Below are positions 49,744-58,536 of a DNA stretch of 64,000 nucleotides, in pieces (the stretch's first letter is position 1; every line of letters begins with the position of its first letter). The notes under the pieces were generated by a model, which was not told where the DNA came from, did not search any database, and saw only the letters and a list, made by a program, of their open reading frames with translations. This DNA is from Pedobacter kyonggii (GTDB lineage Bacteria; Bacteroidota; Bacteroidia; Sphingobacteriales; Sphingobacteriaceae), in assembly GCF_004310665.1 (NCBI RefSeq), contig NZ_SIXF01000001.1:124001-188000 (forward strand), in the 5' to 3' direction. Position numbers and translations under genes: made by a program.

Positions 49744-49827
49744 TCATTGCGAGGCACGAAGCAATCTTAATGCACACGCTAGTAGCGATCGTTGTAAGAT
49801 TGCTTCGTCGTTCCTCCTCGCAATGAC
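49744..49827. repeat. Inverted-repeat element R2, copy 3 (MITE-like)
   Basis: Starts TCATTGCGAGGCACGAAGCA, shares CGATCGTTGTAAGATTGC with copy 1, and ends TTCCTCCTCGCAATGA. It lies between the cyclase operon and crtI. Confidence 0.85.
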
Positions 49828-49887
49828 GAAAAAACAATATTTGATGTTAACAAAAACAAAACGCAATAAAATTCCTTTATTTACACC

Positions 49888-51369
49888 ATGGATAAAAAAC
49901 CTATGGTTACCGTTATTGGTGCTGGCTTTGCAGGTTTGGCTGCTGCAGCTTTACTGGCTAAAGATGGTTGTGATGTTACAGTGATCGAAAAAAACGAAAT
50001 GGCCGGTGGCAGGGCCAGAACCTGGCAAAAAGACGGATTTCTTTTCGATATGGGCCCCAGTTGGTACTGGATGCCTGATGTTTTCGAAAACTACTATAAC
50101 CTATTCGGAAAAACTGCCGCTGATTTTTATACACTAAAAAGATTAAATCCTTCTTATCGTATTTATTTTGATAAACGGGATACTATTGATGTTCCCGAAA
50201 CATTAGCTGATTTATATGCTTTATTTGAAAAGCTTGAACCAGGGAGCAGCAAGAACCTAAAACATTTTCTCGATCAGGCGAAATACAAATACGATGTAGG
50301 CATGAATGAGTATGTTTTTAAACCTTCGCACAGTGTGATGGAATATTTCGATCCCAGATTGGCGGTTAGCGGAATCAAATTGCAGCTTTTGGGCAATATG
50401 CGTAAACATGTTTACCGGTTATTCAAGAATGAGCGTTTGAGGAAACTTTTAGAATTTCCGGTTTTGTTTTTAGGTGCCACGCCACAAAACACACCTGCTT
50501 TATACAGCTTGATGAACTACGCAGATCTCGTTTTAGGTACCTGGTATCCCATGGGCGGCATGCACAAAATTGTGACAGCTATGCAACAAATAGCCGAAAG
50601 TGAGGGCGTAAAATTTATTTTCGATACCGAAGTAACCAAAATAGAAGTTAAAAACAATATTGCAGAGGCTGTAATTACCAATAAAGGCAGTTTTAAAAGC
50701 GATTTTGTAGTGGGCAATGCCGATTATCACCATATCGATCAACATCTTTTTGAAAAACCTTACCGTAATTACAGTGAAAAATATTGGAATGAAAGAACAA
50801 TGGCTCCCTCCTGCCTTTTGTTTTATATCGGATTAAATAAAAAACTAGACAATATATTACACCATAACTTATTTTTTGATGAGGATTTCGATCAACATGC
50901 CGAAGAAATCTATACCAATCCACAATGGCCATCAAAACCCCTATTTTACGCATGCTGTCCTTCCGTAACTGATAAAAGCGTTGCACCGGAGGGCTGCGAG
51001 AACCTTTTCTTTTTAATTCCGGTAGCACCTGATTTAGCAGATAGCGAAAATAAAAGGGAAGAATACTTTAATTTACTGATCGAACGCTTTAAAAATTTAA
51101 CAGGAAACGATATTGGCGGTAACATTTTGTTTAAGCGCAGTTACGCCATGAACGATTTTGTGGAAGATTACCATGCCTTTAAAGGAAATGCGTATGGATT
51201 AGCAAACACTTTGAAACAGACGGCTTTTTTAAAACCCAAGATGAAAAGTAAGGTAACAAATTTTTTATACACCGGACAATTAACCGTTCCGGGGCCTGGT
51301 GTACCACCTGCAATCATCTCTGGGCAAGTGGTAGCAAAAGAAATAAAAAAAAAGTTAAAAAAAGCTTGA
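49888..51369 (+). CDS. crtI: Phytoene desaturase (CrtI type)
   Basis: A 493-residue FAD enzyme. The dinucleotide motif is GAGFAG at residues 11-16, followed by EKNEMAGGRARTWQKDGFLF. The C-terminal signature reads TVPGPGVPPAIISGQVVAKE. It desaturates phytoene to lycopene at the inner membrane. Phytoene synthase (CrtB), which usually follows crtI, is not in the window. The sigma factor gene nearby fits the light- or stress-dependent control seen in some carotenoid loci. Confidence 0.92.
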   Translation: MDKKPMVTVIGAGFAGLAAAALLAKDGCDVTVIEKNEMAGGRARTWQKDGFLFDMGPSWYWMPDVFENYYNLFGKTAADFYTLKRLNPSYRIYFDKRDTIDVPETLADLYALFEKLEPGSSKNLKHFLDQAKYKYDVGMNEYVFKPSHSVMEYFDPRLAVSGIKLQLLGNMRKHVYRLFKNERLRKLLEFPVLFLGATPQNTPALYSLMNYADLVLGTWYPMGGMHKIVTAMQQIAESEGVKFIFDTEVTKIEVKNNIAEAVITNKGSFKSDFVVGNADYHHIDQHLFEKPYRNYSEKYWNERTMAPSCLLFYIGLNKKLDNILHHNLFFDEDFDQHAEEIYTNPQWPSKPLFYACCPSVTDKSVAPEGCENLFFLIPVAPDLADSENKREEYFNLLIERFKNLTGNDIGGNILFKRSYAMNDFVEDYHAFKGNAYGLANTLKQTAFLKPKMKSKVTNFLYTGQLTVPGPGVPPAIISGQVVAKEIKKKLKKA

Positions 51370-51528
51370 CAAATTTAAAATTTCCCTTATCTTTATAACC
51401 ACAAAACAAAAATACTGCAATAAAGCTTCAAAACACATAATCGTTCGGGGTTTGCATTTGTTTCGAAATAAGAGAGAAGGCGAATTGTTGAAAGAAAAAA
51501 TAAGAATCAACTAACCAAATATATGATA

Positions 51529-51565
51529 AGCAAAAAGGCCTGAATTTTCGGGCCTTTTGCTTTTT
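51529..51565. terminator. Rho-independent terminator downstream of crtI
   Basis: GCAAAAAGGCC pairs with GGCCTTTTGC (one bulged A) and is followed by TTTTT. A weaker hairpin (AGCCCCGG ... CCAGAGCT) lies near 51670. The rest of the 374-bp gap holds no gene. Confidence 0.65.
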
Positions 51566-51743
51566 ACAGTACTTCTGGCTTTCAATTGCCTCAAAAGTAG
51601 AAAACCCGATCTCATTCGTTACTCCCATGTACTTCAACTTTATTAATTTCGGCTAGTATAAATAAAAAAAAAGCCCCGGTAAATATACCAGAGCTTTGGT
51701 TAAAATGTTCTTCAACGGGAATTGAGAATAATCTGATTAACAC

Positions 51744-52274
51744 TTACATCACTTCTGATGCTGCGATTTCTTTAGAATAGGTTTTTAAATATTTTTTAAG
51801 AATACCTCTTGCTACGTGGATACGCGTTTTTACTGTTCCAATCGGAATAGCCAACATATCTGCAATTTCGTGATACTTATATCCTTCAAAATAACGGATA
51901 AAAGGCACATAATACTCCTCAGGTAATTGCGAAAGGGCTTTATCAATATCGCCTAGCACAAATTTACTCTCTGCCTGGTTTTTAGTTGCACTATATGAAA
52001 GATTTGCGGAAGATATATCTTCGCTCTGCGTAATTAAAGTATTTGTTTTCACCAATCGGCGATAGTTGTTAATGAAAGTATTTTTCATGATGGTAAATAA
52101 CCAACCTTTTAAATTCGTACCCTCTTTAAACTTATTGTAATAAGTGATCGCTTTCAGCATGGTATCCTGAACCAAATCATTTGCGTCTTCTGCGTCTTTA
52201 GTAAAATTTAAAGCATAAGATCTAAGCGATACCGAGTGATGATTAACCAGATGATTGAATTCAAATTTTGTCAT
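51744..52274 (-). CDS. ECF-type RNA polymerase sigma factor
   Basis: A 176-residue sigma-70 family protein with sigma2 (ALNFTKDAEDANDLVQDTML, GWLFTIMKNTFINNYRR) and sigma4 (YEGYKYHEI-like GYKYHEIADMLAIPIGTVKT, RIHVARGILKKYL). The start at 52274 (MTKFEFNHLVNHH) is the family-like one; an ATG at 52397 would add residues from the upstream gap. No anti-sigma factor is adjacent. Its position near crtI suggests it may drive carotenoid genes, which is an inference. Confidence 0.85.
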   Translation of the reverse strand: MTKFEFNHLVNHHSVSLRSYALNFTKDAEDANDLVQDTMLKAITYYNKFKEGTNLKGWLFTIMKNTFINNYRRLVKTNTLITQSEDISSANLSYSATKNQAESKFVLGDIDKALSQLPEEYYVPFIRYFEGYKYHEIADMLAIPIGTVKTRIHVARGILKKYLKTYSKEIAASEVM

Positions 52275-52404
52275 GATATTTAGCTTTAGGTAGATAAAAA
52301 AAACAAATGAATTATTGTTCGTTCGCTTAAACCTAAACAAACTTAGTACCAAAATTTTCTGGCATGGTGCTAAAAGCGTACAACTGCCTAAGGGCAAGCT
52401 TTCG

Positions 52405-53421
52405 TCACAGAATATTTACTTCTCTTTCTAAAGTGACTCCAAAAGTAGACTTTACACTGTCTATAATGTGTTCAGAAAAATTATACACTTCTGTGCCAGT
52501 CGCATATCCATGGTTAACTAAAACTAAAGCCTGGTTTTTCCAGGTACCTGTTTGACCAACCACTTTACCCTTCCAGCCACACTGCTCAATTAACCAGCCA
52601 GCCGCCAATTTAATTTTATCATCGGCTGTAGGATAATGTACCACATCGGGGTGTTTTGCCACAATATCGGCAAATTCATATTTTTCGATCACCGGATTTT
52701 TAAAGAAGCTACCTGCGTTACCAATAGTAGACGGATCGGGCAGTTTGCTTACGCGGATATGCGATACAGCAGATGAAACATCGGCAATATTTGGCCTTTC
52801 GATGCCCCTGTTCAGCAGCTCGGTTTCAATGGCACCATAGGAGGTATTAATTTTCGCTTCCGCCGATAAACGGAAAGTAACGGATGTAATAATATACTGG
52901 CCCTTCAACTCACCTTTGAAAATACTTTCACGGTAACCGAAATGGCAATCATCATAAGTAAAGGTTTTGATTTTTCCGGTTTTGATCTCAAAAGCGTTAC
53001 AGCTTTCGAAAACATCTTTAAGCTCTACCCCATAAGCACCAATATTCTGTATTGGCGATGCACCTACAGTACCAGGGATTAGGCTTAAATTTTCTACACC
53101 TGCAAAATGATGCTCAACACAGTAATTTACAAAATCGTTCCATACTTCACCAGCACCCGCTGTTACCAACACTTTATCATCAATCATTTCGGACTGAATG
53201 CCTTTGATGCTGATTTTAACAACTAATCCGTTATAATCCTGAGTAAATAACACATTACTTCCTCCACCAATAACCAAGAGCTTTTGAGATTTTACGATCT
53301 CGTTTTTAAACAGCCTGGCTAAATCTGCTTCAGAAAATATCTCGGCAAAGTAACTTGCCTTAACATCGATACCAAACGAATTGTATGGTTTTAACGAAAC
53401 ATTTTCCTGGATTTGAAGCAT
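52405..53421 (-). CDS. murB: UDP-N-acetylmuramate dehydrogenase (MurB, type I)
   Basis: A 338-residue FAD enzyme of peptidoglycan synthesis. It reduces UDP-GlcNAc-enolpyruvate to UDP-MurNAc in the cytoplasm. Motifs are VIGGGSNVLFTQDYNGLVV, SLIPGTVGASPIQNIGAYGV, FGYRESIFK and the catalytic Ser in GNAGSFFKNPV. The length is that of the E. coli type I enzyme with the Tyr-loop domain. Essential housekeeping gene. Confidence 0.95.
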   Translation of the reverse strand: MLQIQENVSLKPYNSFGIDVKASYFAEIFSEADLARLFKNEIVKSQKLLVIGGGSNVLFTQDYNGLVVKISIKGIQSEMIDDKVLVTAGAGEVWNDFVNYCVEHHFAGVENLSLIPGTVGASPIQNIGAYGVELKDVFESCNAFEIKTGKIKTFTYDDCHFGYRESIFKGELKGQYIITSVTFRLSAEAKINTSYGAIETELLNRGIERPNIADVSSAVSHIRVSKLPDPSTIGNAGSFFKNPVIEKYEFADIVAKHPDVVHYPTADDKIKLAAGWLIEQCGWKGKVVGQTGTWKNQALVLVNHGYATGTEVYNFSEHIIDSVKSTFGVTLEREVNIL

Positions 53422-53441
53422 ATTGATTTTGTATTATGCTG

Positions 53442-53449
53442 CAAAAGTA
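53442..53449 (-). promoter_or_regulatory. -7 element TACTTTTG of murB
   Basis: TACTTTTG on the minus strand lies 21 bases before the murB ATG. No good -33 element is seen. Confidence 0.4.
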
Positions 53450-53462
53450 AAATAAAAAATAG

Positions 53463-53909
53463 TTAAGGAACGATTTTGGTTATCCCCTTATCGAAATTAA
53501 AGCTTAAAGTGTCCGCTTTTTCTCTTTCAACTACTACTCCCGAAAGTTTCCAACCAACAAGAGCTGGTTTGGTTTTGGCAACGTCCAATAAACGGTATCT
53601 TTCTTTGGTGAGTTTTGCACTGATCAACCCTAGGCTATCCGATTCTACCTGACTCAAGTGTTCGATTTGACTCTCAAGCGCAGCTAAAGTATCATCTAAC
53701 TCATTTCCCTTTTTGATGCTATCGGCATAAGCTTTTGGTGAAATATTGTAAAGGCTATCCAATTTCGACCTATCAAAATTCAATTCCTGATTACTGCTTG
53801 CGTATTTAGCCTCTACAAGTGCAATAGCACGGTCTTGATCAGTCTTTTTGCCGCAGGAAATAATGACAACGAGTGATAAAATTGCAAAGGCATAGTAAAT
53901 TTTTCTCAT
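53463..53909 (-). CDS. Hypothetical lipoprotein
   Basis: A 148-residue protein with a lipobox (LSLVVIISCGKK, Cys near residue 19). The rest is charged and mostly helical (AALESQIEHLSQVESDSLGL), then a beta-like end (GWKLSGVVVEREKADTLSFN). No known family is recognised. It is 41 bp ahead of murB in the same direction, so the murB -7 element lies in that gap. Confidence 0.65.
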   Translation of the reverse strand: MRKIYYAFAILSLVVIISCGKKTDQDRAIALVEAKYASSNQELNFDRSKLDSLYNISPKAYADSIKKGNELDDTLAALESQIEHLSQVESDSLGLISAKLTKERYRLLDVAKTKPALVGWKLSGVVVEREKADTLSFNFDKGITKIVP

Positions 53910-53982
53910 GGCATAGGTTTAATAAAAAAGAGCAAGCATCCTGCCAAGAAATGATGAGCATATAAACCAAACCCGGAGAACT

Positions 53983-54657
53983 TTATTTTTTTCCCTGGTT
54001 ATCTATTGTCTCTTTAATGCCCAATCCCTCCTTACTTTGCTTCAAACGGGTCGAAAGTGCCCCATATAGCTCTGTGGGAGTACCAAAATCAAGTCCCAAG
54101 TTAAGATTTGATAAAGAGAGAAATTTTATAGCATTTCCTACTTCAATAAGTGCTACTGGAGAATCGGCATTTTGTTTAACAAAATCCAACATTTTTCGAT
54201 TTCTTAAGGCCACTAATGCATCTTTTAATTGCTGGAGATAAACCCCTCCACCAATTACCTTTGAAGGTTCTAAATTGTAAGGGTTTTCAATATCCAATTT
54301 AACATCTTCGAGAAAAATCTTTTTAAGATTAGCACTACCACCCACAAATCAAACTTTCTGTTTTATCTTCGATTTTACTTCGGCTAAAGTAATATACCCA
54401 CCTTCATCAATAAAAATGAAACCTTCTCTCAAAAGTTTTCCCGCCAGATCAGATGTGGCCGATAGCCGAAAATGATCGCCATCCATTGGCCTCACCAAAA
54501 ACAGATCTGGTTTTCCTGCTACTGGCGCATCACTTACCAGGTAAGCAAATTTTGCATTTTTAGGATTTTGAACCACCCCTTCGATGGTAAATTTGATAGT
54601 TTGCGCATGCAGTGAGCCCACAAAAAGCAAAGCGATGCAAATAGTTAGTTTTTTCAT
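53983..54657 (-). pseudogene. DUF4369-like secreted protein broken by an in-frame TGA
   Basis: One continuous frame of 225 codons is interrupted only by a TGA at 54349-54351. The first part (102 residues) has a signal peptide (ALLFVGSLHAQ) and a DUF4369-like domain (FTIEGVVQNPKNAKFAYLVS). After the stop the frame continues FVGGSANLKKIFLEDVKLDI to residue 224. The NADSPVALIEVGNAI stretch resembles the helical linker of TlpA-type thiol-disulfide proteins, but no thioredoxin domain follows. A sequencing error or translation restart at the GTG at 54343-54345 are alternatives. Confidence 0.6.
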
Positions 54658-54711
54658 CAGCTTTATATTTATAACCTTAAATATAAAACTAATTAATTAG
54701 TTAAAAATATT

Positions 54712-55155
54712 TTAGTCCTTTTTTATTAAGTTCTTTCTTACAAATAATAGTCCAAAAGCCTTACCTTTTTCTTTGCCCCTATTCTTATGATGAACCTTAT
54801 GTGCTTTCCGCACAGCCTGCAAATAAGTATTGTTGCTTTTAAAAGTTTTAAACCGCCTGTGCACAAACCAATCGTGTACCACAAAATAAATCAGGCCATA
54901 TAAAGTAATCCCTAAACCAATAAAAAACCGGTAACCTAAATTATCCCGATCGGTATACATTAAAAACAAGGATACTACAGCAAATAGTGCAGCAAACAGA
55001 TCGTTCCATTCGAAGAATGATTTTGCTTTTTGGTGGTGGCTTTTATGCATAAACCATAGTGGTCCATGGAATAAATACTTGTGTATAAACCAAGACAAGC
55101 ACTCCATTGCCATGAGGGTAAACAATACAATAAAGATGTTGATTAATACTGACAA
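54712..55155 (-). CDS. crtZ: Beta-carotene hydroxylase (CrtZ)
   Basis: A 147-residue inner membrane di-iron hydroxylase of the fatty-acid-hydroxylase superfamily. All four His clusters are present: HKYLFHG, HKSHHQ, VHDWFVHRR and RKAHKVHHKN. It adds the 3-hydroxyl groups to beta-carotene to give zeaxanthin. It stands alone about 3.3 kb from crtI. A short inverted repeat lies between it and the divergent tetR gene. Confidence 0.9.
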   Translation of the reverse strand: MSVLINIFIVLFTLMAMECLSWFIHKYLFHGPLWFMHKSHHQKAKSFFEWNDLFAALFAVVSLFLMYTDRDNLGYRFFIGLGITLYGLIYFVVHDWFVHRRFKTFKSNNTYLQAVRKAHKVHHKNRGKEKGKAFGLLFVRKNLIKKD

Positions 55156-55217
55156 GTTTTCTAAATGATTGGTTTGTAAAGATATATAAACAGCGCGAGA
55201 ACCAAAATCGTGTCATA

Positions 55218-55240
55218 AAATTGTAAGCTTAATACAATTT
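55218..55240. promoter_or_regulatory. Operator-like inverted repeat between crtZ and tetR
   Basis: AAATTGTA and TACAATTT are perfect arms around 7 bases (AGCTTAA). The size and place fit a TetR-family site controlling the efflux operon and possibly crtZ. Confidence 0.4.
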
Positions 55241-55321
55241 CAACAAACCTTTCATGACAAATCATTTTTTAGCACTATTTTTGACTAAAATATTAAAAAA
55301 GTCAGAAAGTAGAAAAGTAAA

Positions 55322-55933
55322 ATGATTGTAGCCGATAAAAAGAGAGAGCAAATTATTGATGGCGCTATAAAACGCTTTATCCATTTTGGTATTGGTAAAA
55401 CCACTATGAACGATATAGCAGAAGATCTTTCCGTTTCCAAACCATCGCTTTATTATTATTTCCCGGATAAGAAGCATTTAATTATTGGAGTAATAGAAAG
55501 GGTATTTAACGACTTCTTTGAGTTGATCAAAAAGAAATACAATCCAGATCAGCCTTTGGAAGATATCCTTTTTAGCACCATAGAAGTGAGGAACACTTTC
55601 TTCCAAAAATATTACATGCTAAGGATTACGGAAGGCATTCCTGATTTATTGAACGACGATGTGATCAAAGGAAAGTTACAAACGCTTAAAAGCTCTGAAA
55701 AAGATTTCTTCGCAGAAATTTTTAGTCAGGCAAAAGGAAAGGGAGAAATTGAACACGATGATACTGCACATGTTGCAGAACTTTACCTGGAAAGTTTGAT
55801 GGGCCTTTGCACCATGTGTATTATGGAAACCGGAAAAGATCTTTTCCCCGATAAAAAAGCATTAAACAAAATGACACTGAAGCAAAAAAACCTCACCACC
55901 ATATTTGTGAGAGGTTTACGATGTTCAGACTAA
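55322..55933 (+). CDS. TetR family transcriptional regulator
   Basis: A 203-residue repressor. The N-terminal helix-turn-helix reads IGKTTMNDIAEDLSVSKPSL then YYYFPDKKHLI. The C-terminal half is a variable ligand-binding helical domain. It precedes and reads with a TolC-MFP-RND operon, so it very likely represses that efflux pump. A candidate -7 element TATTTTTG is at 55276-55283. Confidence 0.9.
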   Translation: MIVADKKREQIIDGAIKRFIHFGIGKTTMNDIAEDLSVSKPSLYYYFPDKKHLIIGVIERVFNDFFELIKKKYNPDQPLEDILFSTIEVRNTFFQKYYMLRITEGIPDLLNDDVIKGKLQTLKSSEKDFFAEIFSQAKGKGEIEHDDTAHVAELYLESLMGLCTMCIMETGKDLFPDKKALNKMTLKQKNLTTIFVRGLRCSD

Positions 55934-56023
55934 AATACGGCGGCAGCAACAATGATAAACCGATTGTAAACAAGCCACAAATTTTGAATAGATAAGAACC
56001 CAAAAACAAAAAAACAATACATT

Positions 56024-57364
56024 ATGCTTAGAGTAAAAATGGTAAGGTTAATGCTCATACTGCTAATCGGCTCGGTTTTACCGCAGCTGGTGCTTGCACA
56101 GCAGCAAGTTACCTTAAAAGATGCGCTAACCTATGCGCTCCAAAACAACACCAAGATTCGAAACTCGAAATTGGATATTGAAGGCGGAAGATACAAGGTA
56201 GAGGAAGTTAGGGCACAGGCCTTGCCTCAAATTACAGGAAATGTTGGCTTAACTTATAATCCTATTATCGGTCAGTTGGTTGCTAATTTCGGCGGACAGA
56301 CACAGGCAATCAAATTAGGCCAGAACTGGAATTCGACTGCAGGTGTTCAGCTTTCGCAACAATTATTCAACCAACAAGTTTTTACTGGTTTACAGGCTGC
56401 GAGATCGAGCGAGGAATATTATAACCTTACTTCAAAATTAACAGAAGAGCAGATTATCGAGCTGGTGGCCAACAATTACTACCAGGTTCTGGTAAACAGA
56501 CAACAGTTAAACGTAATCGACACCAACATTAAAAATGTGAAGATTGTAGAAAAAATTGTTTCGAACCAGTTTAAAAATGGTTTAGCAAGAAAAATTGATG
56601 TTGACAGGATCAATGTAAACCTAACTAATCTGAATACACAGCGTGAGCAGGTGATTAATGCCATTACCCAATTGGAGAATCAGTTAAAATTCTCGATGGG
56701 TATGCCGGTTTCTACGCCGATCAGCTTACCATTTACCGAATTAACAGAGGTAACTACTTTACCTGTATTTACAGACTCTATCGATCTGGCAAACAGAACA
56801 GAGGTTAAACTTTTGGATAATCAGGATAAACTTTTATCACTGCAAAGAAAGGCATACGTTGCCGAATATTATCCATCATTGGCTTTAACGGGTAATTACA
56901 CCTACTCTAGCCAAAGTGATGGTTTCGATTTTCTAAAGTCTAATGCCGCGGCAATCGGATATGGCGCATCGGCAGTTGGCCTAACCTTAAAAGTGCCAAT
57001 TTTCAACGGTTTTTTAACACGTTCAAAAATCCGCCAGGCAGATGTAGATATTAAGAAAGCAAGAGAGAGCAGAAAAGAATCTGTAAACTCGTTAAACCTG
57101 GCTTATGAGAACGCAAAAATCCAATTGCGCAACAACATTAACACCATTAAATCGCAGCGTAAAAACGCTGATTTGGCGCAGGAAATTTACAAAAGCACAC
57201 AAAACAACTATAACAATGGCTTAGCTTCTTTAACCGATCTTCTGGATACAGAAAATGCACTTACTGAGGCACAGAACAGTTATACACAGGCTTTATTGAA
57301 TTATAAAATAGCCGAAATACAATTAATCAAATCAAACGGAAATATTAAATCACTAGTACAATAG
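56024..57364 (+). CDS. TolC-like outer membrane efflux protein
   Basis: A 446-residue outer membrane factor with a signal peptide (ending LPQLVLAQ) and two TolC repeats of long coiled-coil helices (NTKIRNSKLDIEGGRYKVEE; LNTQREQVINAITQLENQL; ASLTDLLDTENALTEAQNSY). Trimers form the exit channel of the tripartite pump. It is followed by the adaptor gene after 2 bp. Confidence 0.93.
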   Translation: MLRVKMVRLMLILLIGSVLPQLVLAQQQVTLKDALTYALQNNTKIRNSKLDIEGGRYKVEEVRAQALPQITGNVGLTYNPIIGQLVANFGGQTQAIKLGQNWNSTAGVQLSQQLFNQQVFTGLQAARSSEEYYNLTSKLTEEQIIELVANNYYQVLVNRQQLNVIDTNIKNVKIVEKIVSNQFKNGLARKIDVDRINVNLTNLNTQREQVINAITQLENQLKFSMGMPVSTPISLPFTELTEVTTLPVFTDSIDLANRTEVKLLDNQDKLLSLQRKAYVAEYYPSLALTGNYTYSSQSDGFDFLKSNAAAIGYGASAVGLTLKVPIFNGFLTRSKIRQADVDIKKARESRKESVNSLNLAYENAKIQLRNNINTIKSQRKNADLAQEIYKSTQNNYNNGLASLTDLLDTENALTEAQNSYTQALLNYKIAEIQLIKSNGNIKSLVQ

Positions 57365-57366
57365 AA

Positions 57367-58434
57367 ATGAAAAGAGTAATTACCATAATTATCGTAATTG
57401 TTGTTGCACTCGGTGCAATAGCTTATGTTTTAAGCAACAATAAAAAGAAAAACGAAGAAAAAACTGCTTTCATTGCTAAAGGTGGTGGTGCTGTTGCCGT
57501 TCGGGTTGCCAAAGTAGAGAGAAAAGCTGTGAATTTAGATTTCAGTGCAAACGGAAACTTTATTCCTAAACAAGAGCTTAACTTCTTATCAGAAAATGCA
57601 GGTCGTGTTACGGCTATTTATGTTGATGAAGGTGACCGCGTAAGCAAAGGTCAGGTTTTAGCCCGTGTTGATGCTGAAATCATCAATACAGATAGAGAGA
57701 CCGCTGAAGCAACTTACCAAAATGCGGTAAGAGATGAGGCCAGATACCAAAGCTCATTCCAAACTGGCGGTGTTACGCAACAACAGTTAGATCAGGCTAA
57801 ATTGGCTACAAGAAATGCAAAACTTCGTTTACAGGCTTCGCAAAGAAGATTAAGTGATGCCAACATTAAATCACCTATTAACGGTATTATAAACAAAAGA
57901 TACATCGAAGTTGGTGCTTTTGTAAATACCCAGGGAACTCAATTGTTCGAACTTGTTGATGTTTCTAAATTGAAACTGAAAGTAAATGTTAACGAATCGC
58001 AGGTGGCCAACCTTAAAATCGGCGATCAGATCGACATTAAATCTTCGGTTTTCCCAACTGATAATTTCTCTGGTAAGGTAACTTTCATTGCTGCTAAAGC
58101 CGATGCAACTTTAAACTTCCCGATCGAAATTGAAGTAGAGAACAGCCACAAAAACACGTTAAAAGCCGGTATGTACGGAACTGCGATATTCAAGTTCCCT
58201 AAACAAGCACCAAGCATCCTCATTCCACGTACATCGTTTGTAGGTAGTGTAAGCAGTAACCAGGTTTTTGTGTTGGATAAATCTAACAATACTTCTAAAA
58301 TCCGTAATGTAGTAGCCGGCCGTATTTTAGGAGACAATGTTGAAATTCTTGATGGCTTAAAAGAAGGTGAAACTGTAATCACCAGCGGACAGATTAACTT
58401 AACTGAAGGTACTGCCGTTAGTATCGTAAAATAG
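57367..58434 (+). CDS. RND efflux periplasmic adaptor (membrane fusion protein)
   Basis: A 355-residue adaptor. It has an N-terminal membrane anchor (TIIIVIVVALGAIAYVLS), biotinyl-lipoyl half (FLSENAGRVTAIYVDEGDRV), an alpha-hairpin (ETAEATYQNAVRDEARYQSS), second lipoyl half (SPINGIINKRYIEVGAFVNT) and beta-barrel (LKLKVNVNESQVANLKIGDQ). It links the RND pump to TolC. Lies in the operon tetR-tolC-MFP-RND. Confidence 0.93.
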   Translation: MKRVITIIIVIVVALGAIAYVLSNNKKKNEEKTAFIAKGGGAVAVRVAKVERKAVNLDFSANGNFIPKQELNFLSENAGRVTAIYVDEGDRVSKGQVLARVDAEIINTDRETAEATYQNAVRDEARYQSSFQTGGVTQQQLDQAKLATRNAKLRLQASQRRLSDANIKSPINGIINKRYIEVGAFVNTQGTQLFELVDVSKLKLKVNVNESQVANLKIGDQIDIKSSVFPTDNFSGKVTFIAAKADATLNFPIEIEVENSHKNTLKAGMYGTAIFKFPKQAPSILIPRTSFVGSVSSNQVFVLDKSNNTSKIRNVVAGRILGDNVEILDGLKEGETVITSGQINLTEGTAVSIVK

Positions 58435-58536
58435 TCTAATTGGCTGTTTTCAGTTTACAGTTTGTCACCCTGAGCCCGCTTGTAATAAGCGAAGTGTAGG
58501 GTCAATATTTACGCAAAAAACGCAATACTAATTAAA

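Noticed and set aside
54349-54351. TGA as selenocysteine codon
   Set aside because: No downstream selenocysteine hairpin was seen, and the position is not a redox site of any recognised selenoprotein. A nonsense mutation is simpler.
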